NCBI GenBank assembly: GCA_947496065.1
Contig: CANMBF010000013.1
Coordinates: 1 to 59,660 of the forward strand
Source: Bacteroidota bacterium
Lineage (GTDB): Bacteria; Bacteroidota; Bacteroidia; NS11-12g; UBA955
Reading direction: 5' to 3'
DNA length: 59,660 bases
Both the position numbers and the translations under genes were made by a program. Of this stretch, positions 35,849 through 43,727 are shown piece by piece (within the stretch, counting starts at the first letter, position 1; each line of letters begins with the position of its first letter). The notes under the pieces are model-generated. The model worked only from the letters and a program-made list of their open reading frames with translations, ran no database searches and was not told the DNA's origin.

Positions 35849-37900
35849 TTACCAAACAATTACTTTTTCAAAAAATAGTGATTGATTTACCAAGAACCTG
35901 AACAAATAAACCCCTTTAGGTAAGTTAACCTCAGAAACATTTTCAGTTTCAATTATTTTTTTTCCGGTGATATCTGCTACAAGCAATTTATAGTCCTTTT
36001 CATAAGAAATAAATACCTTTTCATTGGTTGGGTTTGGGTAAATTTTGATCCCTGCATTCTGCAAACTAATGAAGCTAACGCTAAGTTTGTTTACATTGTA
36101 TTCTAAACTGCTTCTATTACAATGACCTTTCTTTGCTGCTTCGACCCGGTAAGTGCTAGTATCAGTTAATTTGATAAAAGGTTGTTTCGTAATTAAATAC
36201 TGGACATTGTTCTTATACCATACAAAGCTATCTGCAAGTTGGTGGTAGGTGTATAATGTGTCGTTGCTTCTATAAATGCTTGGAATGGTTAGATTGTTAA
36301 TACATTCTGTAATCACCATCGTGTCGATTACTGCGCAAAAAGATTGACTGATAGCCGTACAAATAAATACACCTACTGTATCGGCATTATAGGTGCTTAA
36401 ACTTGAACCATCTTTGAGCCAAATTTGGCAATGCATGCCATAAGGTGCTTTCAACTGTTTATTAATTAATGAGCCTGAAGCAAAAGATGTGTCATTACCC
36501 AAATACTGCTTAGTTATTTTAGGGTAAATATAAATTGTTTTAATGATTGTATCATTTCTGCTGCCTTTAATTGCAATATAACTAATTTGATAATTACCAG
36601 TATCCGCAAAATAATGACTTATATTTTTTGTAGTATAGGTTGCTTCAATTTGCTTATTACTTTTTTTGATTTGCCAGTTATGGGATGTTGCATAAAACGT
36701 ATCTCGTCCTTCAAATTTCACGGAGTTGCTAATACAATCATAGTTATATGCAAAGTCTACTGTAGGAGTAAAGAAATAGCTTTGAATAAAATTTGGTAGA
36801 CCGAACATATTTCTTTGAGGATATATGCTATCCTTCTTTAGCGGATTTATTCCCGAAATAACATATTGGTTTGCATTATCGATGGCCGTTAGATATGATG
36901 AATCAAAGTAGGTTAAGTATATAATCCCATTACTTGCCGACTGAACACTTTGGATTACATTACCCATTTTGAATTTTTTTATGATTCTTATCTTGTTATT
37001 AGAAATACTATATATGCATACAAAGTTGGTATCACTTGTAAAACCAGTAATTATTAAATTACTGTCATTTTCCGAAAATTCAAGACCATAAGGCTGAAAA
37101 TTAAGCTTAATAAACTTGTAGAAACTTAGTTTTCCGCTAATATTTGAAAATGTAAATAACTCAACTTTTTTATTATCTAAGAGTGTGTTAGCAATGAACC
37201 TGGAATTATGGGAAGCTTTCAGATACCCTTCACAATTCGGTCTAAAATTTATATTATAATTTAAAAAGCTACCAACAGGTGACAACACCGGGCAATTGAT
37301 CACTCCATTTTCCTTAATGAGATAAGAAATGAATATATTGTCAATATAAGTATGGCCAATGATCCATAAATCCTTGTTGTTCTGATGGAATACAGACGTT
37401 AGTTTTTCTGTTGATGATGAATTCAAAGGAATATTTTTCCTGATTACTCTTCCTTTCCCCCCATTCTGATATATATTTATAAGTGTGTAATGTAACCCTC
37501 CATAATCCAGAACAAAAGGAGTTGTAAAAATGTAGTATAAACTGTCATTGTCTGGGTGTTTACAAATGGTAGCTGATTGGGTGGAAGAAGTATGTCCTAA
37601 TAGTCCATCTGTGATGGTATCATGGAATTTATTCCACACTGTAAGCCCATCTGTGTACAATAGAAGATTACCGGCAGTATCTGATATTATTGATGAACCT
37701 TCTGTAGCGAGCATTTTGCCATCAAATAATTTTGAAGGTGGTATTGAATTCAAATTAGTTCCTGCATATTGTCCAAAATACCAAATATTAGTTCTTTTCC
37801 TTTCAGGATTAGTTTCATAACTTCGGTTTGACTGTCCGTGGCTAATGGAAAACTTTATTAGTAGCAGAAAAAGTAATATATTTTTAATCCCTCTTATCAT
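35849..37900 (-). CDS. T9SS-secreted protein with propeller-like N-terminal region and PKD-like domain
   Basis: 683 residues. The signal peptide is NILLFLLLIKFSISHGQ. The N-terminal NIWYFGQYAG, ISDTAGNLLLYTDGLTVWN and GLLGHTSSTQSATI patterns are characteristic of a large Bacteroidota group of secreted proteins with a beta-propeller-like region. A PKD-like segment lies near residue 400 (KSNKQIEATYTTKNISHYFA), and an Ig-like stretch follows. The C-terminus (IKIYPNPTNEKVFISY, GVYLFRFLVNQSLFFEKVIV) is a type A sorting domain. The role is unknown; surface adhesion or gliding-associated function is possible. It converges with the tRNA-Arg block. Confidence 0.88.
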   Translation of the reverse strand: MIRGIKNILLFLLLIKFSISHGQSNRSYETNPERKRTNIWYFGQYAGTNLNSIPPSKLFDGKMLATEGSSIISDTAGNLLLYTDGLTVWNKFHDTITDGLLGHTSSTQSATICKHPDNDSLYYIFTTPFVLDYGGLHYTLINIYQNGGKGRVIRKNIPLNSSSTEKLTSVFHQNNKDLWIIGHTYIDNIFISYLIKENGVINCPVLSPVGSFLNYNINFRPNCEGYLKASHNSRFIANTLLDNKKVELFTFSNISGKLSFYKFIKLNFQPYGLEFSENDSNLIITGFTSDTNFVCIYSISNNKIRIIKKFKMGNVIQSVQSASNGIIYLTYFDSSYLTAIDNANQYVISGINPLKKDSIYPQRNMFGLPNFIQSYFFTPTVDFAYNYDCISNSVKFEGRDTFYATSHNWQIKKSNKQIEATYTTKNISHYFADTGNYQISYIAIKGSRNDTIIKTIYIYPKITKQYLGNDTSFASGSLINKQLKAPYGMHCQIWLKDGSSLSTYNADTVGVFICTAISQSFCAVIDTMVITECINNLTIPSIYRSNDTLYTYHQLADSFVWYKNNVQYLITKQPFIKLTDTSTYRVEAAKKGHCNRSSLEYNVNKLSVSFISLQNAGIKIYPNPTNEKVFISYEKDYKLLVADITGKKIIETENVSEVNLPKGVYLFRFLVNQSLFFEKVIVW

Positions 37901-38046
37901 ATAAGATTTAAGACACTAAGGTAATGTTTTATGTTGTATTTTGTAATTTGGTTCATTAATTCCAATGCTATGAATGCATTGGCAAATATAATTTAACTGA
38001 TTGGTTATTGTTTATAAATAAAACATGTTATAAATCTACAAAAAGT

Positions 38047-38637
38047 TCATCTCATCAACACCAATTGAGCGCTATACCCTAAATCAGGAATGCGAAGGGT
38101 ATACAACCCATTCTCAAATTCGAATAAATTTATTTCAATAGTTGAATCCCAATAATTGCCAGTAAACACAAGTCTGCCACTAGGGTCATAAATGTCAATT
38201 GCCACTGGTTTAGAGAGAGGATGTTCGAATCGTATATTTAAATTTCCTTGGCAAGGATTTGGGAAAATGAACTCTAAATTTAGTGGAGTTGAATCAATGT
38301 CAATTTTTGAAAGAAGATTAGACTTTATGATTTTATAGTTTTTTGTTGTTGAATTAAGCTTAAAGCTCACTAAATATATGCCATTTGGTAAACCTGCGCC
38401 AAAATAAAAAGCATAGGAGCCACTTTGCAAAAAGGTATCCTTATACAAAGAATCAACTTTTTGTCCAAGTGTATTGTAAGCAATAATTGAAACTTTTGTG
38501 GCTGAAGCGATATCAAAACTTATTAAAATTGAATCGCGAAAAGGGTTGTGAGAAAATCGCAAGTTGTCTTGTGCAAATAATCTACTTACGCTAATTAGTA
38601 AAAAGGCCAATAGAATAATCTGCTTTGATGGTCTCAT
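38047..38637 (-). CDS. Secreted protein consisting of two T9SS sorting-domain-like modules
   Basis: 196 residues from ATG 38637, chosen because MRPSKQIILLAFLLISVSRL with cleavage near LFAQ is a signal peptide and a perfect -7 box lies 7 bases upstream. An ORF open to 38730 adds no plausible start. Module 1 (about 22-105) has FSHNPFRDSILISFD, YNTLGQKVDSL and GIYLVSFKLNSTT. Module 2 (about 122-196) has FIFPNPCQGNLNIRF, YDPSGRLVFTG and NGLYTLRIPDLGYS. Both follow the PNP...GxYxxxx pattern of type A sorting domains. No cargo domain lies between signal peptide and modules. It might be a decoy, an adaptor or the remnant of a larger protein. Confidence 0.82.
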   Translation of the reverse strand: MRPSKQIILLAFLLISVSRLFAQDNLRFSHNPFRDSILISFDIASATKVSIIAYNTLGQKVDSLYKDTFLQSGSYAFYFGAGLPNGIYLVSFKLNSTTKNYKIIKSNLLSKIDIDSTPLNLEFIFPNPCQGNLNIRFEHPLSKPVAIDIYDPSGRLVFTGNYWDSTIEINLFEFENGLYTLRIPDLGYSAQLVLMR

Positions 38638-38643
38638 CCAAAA

Positions 38644-38651
38644 CAAATATA
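38644..38651 (-). promoter_or_regulatory. -7 box of the two-module T9SS-type gene
   Basis: TATATTTG on the minus strand, a perfect TAnnTTTG. The ATG at 38637 lies 7 bases after it. Confidence 0.65.
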
Positions 38652-38700
38652 AGTAAATGTAATTGGTTTGTGCGACTCTTTTTTTTGATGTGAATGAATG

Positions 38701-38760
38701 CAGTTGGTGAGAACACCAACTGCGGAACATGAGAACACCAAATGCGGCACAGGAGAATGC
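38701..38760. repeat. 22-bp periodic repeat with hairpin
   Basis: GAGAACACCAA starts at 38709 and 38731, with a degenerate third copy (GAGAATGCC) at 38753, giving a 22-bp period. The first copy also forms a perfect 9-bp hairpin CAGTTGGTG-AGAA-CACCAACTG (38701-38722). It lies between frr and the two-module gene, both on the minus strand. Confidence 0.7.
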
Positions 38761-38786
38761 CTGCCGTGAAAAATCAAATGCACAAA

Positions 38787-38812
38787 AAAAGGCCCTCGAC
38801 TTGAGGACCTTT
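38787..38812 (-). terminator. Terminator after frr
   Basis: Stem AAGGCCCTC/GAGGACCTT (one mismatch, 5-nt loop) followed on the minus strand by a run of T (complement of 38784-38790), 24 bp after the frr stop. Confidence 0.8.
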
Positions 38813-38834
38813 CCTATTTAAATTTTAATTGACC

Positions 38835-39398
38835 TTAAACGGTCATGATTTCTTTTTCTTTGTCTACACCCAAAGCGTCAATTTTGGCAATGGTAGCATC
38901 CAATTGCTTTTGCACCTTGGCTTCAGCATCTTTGGCTTCGTCTTCGCTCAAACCATCTTTCTGAAGTTTTTTGATTTTTTCGTTGGTGTCTTTGCGGTAG
39001 TTGCGGGCAACAATTTTACTGTTCTCGCCCTCTTGCTTTACCATTTTGGCCAATTGCACCCTGCGCTCTTGGGTCAATGGTGGTATCGTAATGCGTATGA
39101 CATTGCCATCGTTGCCAGGGGCAAAACCTAAATTGCTATTGATAATGGCTCTTTCAATTTCACCAATAATATTTCTCTCCCAAGGTTGAACAGAAATGGT
39201 TCTGCTATCGGGCGAAGAAACGTTGGCAACCTGACTCAAAGGCACTGGTGCACCATAATATTCTACCATTACACTGTCTAACATGGCTGGCGATGCTTTG
39301 CCCGCTCTAATATTGTTGAACTCATGCATGGTGTGGTTAATACACTTTTCAAGATTGTGACTGTAGTCACTCATTACGCCATTTATTGTATCACTCAT
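38835..39398 (-). CDS. frr: Ribosome recycling factor
   Basis: Splits post-termination ribosomes together with EF-G. 187 residues with the family's three-helix domain. Visible signatures are HEFNNIRAGKASPAMLDSV, YYGAPVPLSQVANVSSPDSR, ISVQPWERNIIGEIERAI, NSNLGFAPGNDGNVIRI and the C-terminal coiled helices (ARNYRKDTNEKIKKLQKDG). pyrH, the usual upstream neighbour in many bacteria, is not present; a convincing promoter box is not seen either. Confidence 0.98.
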   Translation of the reverse strand: MSDTINGVMSDYSHNLEKCINHTMHEFNNIRAGKASPAMLDSVMVEYYGAPVPLSQVANVSSPDSRTISVQPWERNIIGEIERAIINSNLGFAPGNDGNVIRITIPPLTQERRVQLAKMVKQEGENSKIVARNYRKDTNEKIKKLQKDGLSEDEAKDAEAKVQKQLDATIAKIDALGVDKEKEIMTV

Positions 39399-39573
39399 TG
39401 TTTGCTATTAATTAGAACTACAAAACAACGACATTTTTTTAAATTTTTAAAAATTAATATTTTCAAGTCAATCGGCACCCGAACTTGATTGGGTGTCGCA
39501 AAGTGTCATTTTAAACAATAGGGCTATCCTTATTCGAAATTCAAAAACAACCTTTCGATAGTGATAAATTGCT

Positions 39574-39581
39574 TAATTTTG
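39574..39581 (+). promoter_or_regulatory. -7 box of the nitronate monooxygenase-like gene
   Basis: TAATTTTG, a perfect TAnnTTTG. The ATG at 39589 lies 8 bases after it, the same spacing as for rluF and carA, and favours this ATG over the TTG three bases earlier. Confidence 0.65.
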
Positions 39582-39588
39582 CCTTTTG

Positions 39589-40530
39589 ATGCAAAACAGA
39601 ATCACAGAACTTTTTAAAATTCAATATCCCATTGTTCAGGCAGGCATGATATGGTGCAGCGGTTGGCGCCTAGCCTCAGCGGTTTCAAACGCAGGTGGAT
39701 TAGGGCTCATCGGAAGTGGAAGCATGTATCCCGAGGTATTGCGCGAGCATATTCAAAAATGCAAGGCAGCAACTTCAAAACCCTTTGGTGTGAATGTGCC
39801 TTTGATATATCCTGATATTGAAAAGCATATTCAAATAATCATAGAAGAAGGTGTAAAAATAGTATTTACCAGCGCAGGCAATCCGACCACTTGGACAAAA
39901 CATTTAAAAGACCATGGCATTAAGGTGGTGCATGTGGTGGCCAATGTAAAGTTCGCCAAAAAATGCGAGCAGTGTGGAGTCGATGCCATCGTTGCCGAAG
40001 GCTTTGAAGCTGGCGGTCATAATGGAAGAGAAGAAACCACTACCATGTGTTTAATTCCTTTAATCAAGCAACATTGCAATTTGCCATTAATTGCAGCAGG
40101 TGGTATTGGAAGTGGTCATGCAATCGCTGCTGTGATGGCTTTAGGAGCCGATGGGGCACAAGTTGGTAGTCTTTTTGCAGCGAGCGAAGAGAGCAGCGCC
40201 CATGCGAATTTCAAAGAAAAAATAACCCACTTAAACGATGGTGAGACAGAACTTTCTTTAAAACAATTAAACCCCGTTCGTTTAATCAAAAATTAATTTT
40301 ACCACAGCATAAAACAAGCCGAATTGAATGGCGCAACAAAAGAAGAATTAGAAACATTGTTGGGGCGTGGCAGAGCGAAGAAAGGCATGTTCGAAGGCGA
40401 TATGGTAGAGGGTGAATTAGAAATCGGTCAAGTTGCAGCTTCGTTTAAAGCGATTTTACCTGCTGCTCAAATAATGCAAAACTTGATAAGTGAATACAAT
40501 CAAACATTACCTCAATTACAGTCATTTTAA
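39589..40530 (+). pseudogene. Nitronate monooxygenase (2-nitropropane dioxygenase family), broken by in-frame TAA
   Basis: Two open stretches lie in one frame, 39589-40293 and 40297-40530, separated only by TAA at 40294-40296. Together they would make 313 residues, the normal family length. The N-terminal part has QYPIVQAGMIWCSGWRLASA, GGLGLIGSGSM, the FMN region AEGFEAGGHNG and AAGGIGSGHAIAA. After the stop the family sequence continues (FYHSIKQAELNGATKEELE, GRGRAKKGMFEGD, IGQVAASFKAILPAAQIM). The stop follows NPVRLIKN, where homologues usually have Lys, so AAA to TAA is likely. A product ending there would lose about 78 conserved residues. It could be a real pseudogene or a sequence error. 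The M16 peptidase gene follows 9 bp downstream. Confidence 0.9.
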
Positions 40531-40539
40531 ATAAATACA

Positions 40540-41769
40540 TTGATAGATTTTCAGATTCATACATTAAAAAATGGTTTGCGCATTGCCTACAAGCAAGCCT
40601 TTAATACAGCCGTTACACATTTAGGTTATACCATCAACGGAGGCGCACGCGATGATGCTGCCTTGCCAGGGATAGCGCATTGCTTTGAACATATGTTGTT
40701 TAAAGGCACACAAAAAAGAAATGCCCTCAATATCATTAACCGTTTGGAAGTTGTTGGTGGCGAAATGAACGCTTTTACAACGAAGGAGATTACTGTTTTA
40801 TATGTTTCTGTGGTAAGCGAATATACCGAACGCGCATTGGATTTGTTAAGTGATTTGACGTTCAATTCAATGTTTCCAGAAAAAGAATTGAGCAAAGAAA
40901 AAAAGGTGATTACTGAGGAAATTAATATGTATTTGGATACACCCGAGGAAAATATTTACGATGAATTTCAAGAGATGGTATTCAAAGGACATTCTATGGC
41001 GCCTAATATTTTAGGAACCATTGAAAGTTTAAATAAAATTAGCACCAATGATCTTAGAAAATTTCATCAGGTATATTATCATCCTAAAAATGTTGTACTG
41101 AGTATTAGTACGAATTTGCCCTTCCAGCAAATCATTGATTGGGCCGAAAAACATACGGAGAACATTCAATTTAAAACTTTTAAAATAGAAGAGAGACCAC
41201 TTTTTAAAAATTATAGAGCGAAGCATAAAACGAAAGAAACTGAACATGTACAATGCCATGCCATTTTGGGCAACACTTGTTTTAAACACAGCAGCAAAGA
41301 ACGTTTCCCCATGATGCTCTTGAATAATTTGTTGGGCGGTCCTGGTATGAACTCGCGTTTAACCTTGGCCATCAGAGAAAAACACGGTTATACCTACAAT
41401 GTTGAAAGTGGATATTCGGCTTTTAGCGATACAGGATTGTTCCATTGTTATCTTTCCACAGATAAAAAATATTTGGACAAATCGGTGGCATTGGTCTACA
41501 AAGAATTGCAAAAATTAAAGGAGAAAAAACTTTCTGTTCTCCAGTTACACCAAGCAAAAACCCAATTGAAAGGTCAAATTGTTTTGGCAGAAGAAAGCCG
41601 AATGAATTTAATGCTTTTAATGGGAAAAAGTTTAGCACAAGGACAAGAACTTGAAACATTGCCCGAAGTTTTACACAAATTAGATGCTATTGCATCGGAT
41701 GAAATTCAAACCATAGCGAACAAAGTTTTCAACTTTGATAAAATGAGTTATCTTGCATACGTTTCCTGA
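40540..41769 (+). CDS. M16-family zinc metallopeptidase
   Basis: 409 residues. The inverted zinc motif HxxEH is visible as HCFEHMLFKGT (His47, Glu50, His51) with the distal ligand Glu127 in VITEEINM, 76 residues later. FNSMFPEKELSKEKKVI and GPGMNSRLTLAIREKHGYTY (middle to late part) are typical of processing-peptidase-like M16B proteins. Such proteins often work as pairs with an inactive partner, but no second M16 gene is adjacent. The start is TTG 40540, the only start codon between the preceding stop and the family N-terminus (IDFQIHTLKNGLRI). There is no signal peptide, so it is cytoplasmic. Confidence 0.93.
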   Translation: MIDFQIHTLKNGLRIAYKQAFNTAVTHLGYTINGGARDDAALPGIAHCFEHMLFKGTQKRNALNIINRLEVVGGEMNAFTTKEITVLYVSVVSEYTERALDLLSDLTFNSMFPEKELSKEKKVITEEINMYLDTPEENIYDEFQEMVFKGHSMAPNILGTIESLNKISTNDLRKFHQVYYHPKNVVLSISTNLPFQQIIDWAEKHTENIQFKTFKIEERPLFKNYRAKHKTKETEHVQCHAILGNTCFKHSSKERFPMMLLNNLLGGPGMNSRLTLAIREKHGYTYNVESGYSAFSDTGLFHCYLSTDKKYLDKSVALVYKELQKLKEKKLSVLQLHQAKTQLKGQIVLAEESRMNLMLLMGKSLAQGQELETLPEVLHKLDAIASDEIQTIANKVFNFDKMSYLAYVS

Positions 41770-41784
41770 TAACCATATAAAGTC

Positions 41785-42426
41785 ATGGCACCAGTACATT
41801 CTATTAAAAAATTAATTGCAGCTGGAGAGGGTAGCACACTCGATTTTAAACAAACCATTTCAGATGCGCCAAAAATTGCCAAAACCTTGGTGGCTTTTGC
41901 CAACAATAAAGGTGGTACGCTTTTAGTTGGCGTGCGCGATAATGGCAGCCTTGCTGGTATCAAAAGCGAAGATGAAAAATACATGTTAGAATTGGCGGGT
42001 CATATGTATTGCAAGCCAGCTATTGATGTTAATTTTAGAGAGTATGAGATAGAGGGTAAAACCATTATCGAGGCCACCATTCCTGAAGGATTCAATAAAC
42101 CCTATTATGCCCGAGATACTGATGGTAAATGGTGGGTTTATAACCGTGTAAGTGACAAAAGTTTGTTGGCAAGTGCTGTCATGTTTCAGGTCATTAAGAG
42201 AAAAAATGCCAATGCAACGACTGTGCTTAAATATAGTTTTCTTGAGAACCAAATCCTCAGTCATTTAAAAGCAGTTCCTCATTCGACACTTCAAGAGCTT
42301 GTTAATGCTTTAAATATTAAAAAGCATCGGATTATTCACAGCCTGGGCAAGCTCATTTATTTTAACTTAATTGCCGTTGGATTTATTAATAAGCATGAAA
42401 CCTATGCTTTAAATCCTACCAGTTAA
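41785..42426 (+). CDS. AlbA_2/Schlafen-type ATP-binding domain protein with winged helix
   Basis: 213 residues. The N-terminal half has EGSTLDFKQTI, AFANNKGGTLLVGVRDNGSL and GFNKPYYARDTDGKWWVYNR, the hallmark of the AlbA_2/Slfn (divergent AAA-4) putative DNA-binding domain. The C-terminal part (FLENQILSHLKAVPHSTLQ and NIKKHRIIHSLGKLIYF) looks like a winged helix. Related proteins serve as regulators or in defence; no effector domain is present here, so a DNA-binding regulator is the modest guess. It follows the M16 gene by 15 bp. Confidence 0.83.
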   Translation: MAPVHSIKKLIAAGEGSTLDFKQTISDAPKIAKTLVAFANNKGGTLLVGVRDNGSLAGIKSEDEKYMLELAGHMYCKPAIDVNFREYEIEGKTIIEATIPEGFNKPYYARDTDGKWWVYNRVSDKSLLASAVMFQVIKRKNANATTVLKYSFLENQILSHLKAVPHSTLQELVNALNIKKHRIIHSLGKLIYFNLIAVGFINKHETYALNPTS

Positions 42427-42839
42427 TTCAATACCTTCCTATAATCTCCGGTTCATCCCTAAAAACTTCCGATTAACAACATTCTTTTTTGACTTCGGTT
42501 TTAAATGTTTTTTTTATTTTTTAAATTAAATGTTTGAATACATCATACGCTTTATTAGAAGTAAAAAGTAAGCGGAATGTTGCGGTTAATTAGGCAAAAA
42601 CAAGTAATAAAATATTTTAAATAGCTGAAAAATAGTTGTTTACTGTAAAATATTAAGAATATTTATATTTTTAAGTTTTGTGTTGTATGTTTGTATATAA
42701 GGCGCTGATTATCATAAGTATAAGTACTTATAAGTATAAATACTCATAATAGCTACCTCGAATAATTAGTTTAGAAAAATTATAATTTGGTTTAACACAC
42801 ATGCTAAAAATTAACAAAACAAGTAAAGTGAAAACTACA
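42427..42839. other. Intergenic region with promoter and AAGTA palindromes
   Basis: About 400 bp, very AT-rich. It holds a perfect -7 box TATGTTTG at 42686-42693, then a cluster of ATAAGTA units with the 14-bp palindrome TATAAGTACTTATA (42719-42732). The beta-barrel gene downstream would have a leader of about 140 nt, unusually long for this window. No other gene is seen. Confidence 0.6.
42686..42693 (+). promoter_or_regulatory. -7 box of the outer-membrane barrel gene
   Basis: TATGTTTG, a perfect TAnnTTTG, about 150 bp before the ATG at 42840. The AAGTA palindromes fall between them. Confidence 0.55.
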
Positions 42840-43727
42840 ATGAAAATTTGTATTTCTATTGTAGTATTGCTTACTTCACCAATCGCAGTCAGGGCCCAGA
42901 GCGTTGATCTTTTTTTTGGAGGAGGTACAGCAAATTTCCTTGGAGATTTAGGCGGCAAGCCTACACTTGGCACAAATGATGCCCAAGATTTGGACATCCT
43001 TTCTACGCGTTATGGATTAACTGCTGGCGCAAGAATCAATTTCGGTAAATACTTCGCATTAAGATCTCAATTATGGTATGCCCGTTTATCGGCCAACGAT
43101 AAATACACAGTGAATCGGGAAAGAAGAGACCGCAATTTGAGTTTCTTCACTAACATCTTTGAAGCCGATGCCTTGGCCGAAATTAATATTAAACGTTTTA
43201 ATAAAGGCAAAGGTCTTTTGTATGTTTTTGGTGGCATAGGCTATTTCCATTTTAATCCTAAAACAAGAATGAATGGCACGGTATACCAATTAAGAGACTA
43301 TGGCACTGAAGGTCAGTTTTACATTCCTGGTAAATCGCCTTATTCTTTGTCTTCAATTGCATTTCCTTCGGGCATAGGTTATAAAATGGCCTTAAGTAAA
43401 GGTTCTTACTTAACTTTCGAATTAAACATGCGTAAAACCAAAACTGATTATATTGATGATGTGAGTGGGTTCTTTGCCGATCCTGTTAAATTAGCCGAGA
43501 TGAAAGGTCCTGTGGCTGCGCAGCTAGCCGATAGAAGTAATGGGACTGTGCCGAATCTTAGCTCAACCGGCAGTATTAGAGGGCACTATTGGAACAATGA
43601 TTCTTATTTATTTTTGAGTATAACCTACAACACAACTTTGGGCGCTTCCAAAAGAAGTTCGGCGTTTAAAGCGGGTCGCCCAAGAAGAGGCAATATTAAA
43701 GGTAAACACAAGTGCTTTGAGTTCTAA
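42840..43727 (+). CDS. Outer-membrane beta-barrel protein, DUF6089-like
   Basis: 295 residues from ATG 42840, where MKICISIVVLLTSPIAVRAQ is a signal peptide; an in-frame start at 42801 would place charged residues before it. The mature N-terminus VDLFFGGGTANFLGDLGGKP resembles the DUF6089 signature (flux of Gly with a YIGDL-type turn). Amphipathic strands follow (ALRSQLWYARLSAND, LLYVFGGIGYFHFNPKT, YLFLSITYNTTLG). The C-terminus is Lys/Arg-rich. It is likely an eight-stranded outer-membrane barrel; function unknown. It converges with the DUF5686 gene with a 4-bp overlap. Confidence 0.75.
   Translation: MKICISIVVLLTSPIAVRAQSVDLFFGGGTANFLGDLGGKPTLGTNDAQDLDILSTRYGLTAGARINFGKYFALRSQLWYARLSANDKYTVNRERRDRNLSFFTNIFEADALAEINIKRFNKGKGLLYVFGGIGYFHFNPKTRMNGTVYQLRDYGTEGQFYIPGKSPYSLSSIAFPSGIGYKMALSKGSYLTFELNMRKTKTDYIDDVSGFFADPVKLAEMKGPVAAQLADRSNGTVPNLSSTGSIRGHYWNNDSYLFLSITYNTTLGASKRSSAFKAGRPRRGNIKGKHKCFEF

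Noticed and set aside
40324-40530. Separate 68-residue gene after the nitronate monooxygenase fragment
   Set aside because: It is in the same frame as the upstream part and matches the family's own C-terminus, so it is the second half of a broken gene.
41785-42426. Defence island around the AlbA/Schlafen-type gene
   Set aside because: No nuclease, helicase, toxin or phage gene accompanies it; the neighbours are a peptidase and an outer-membrane barrel.
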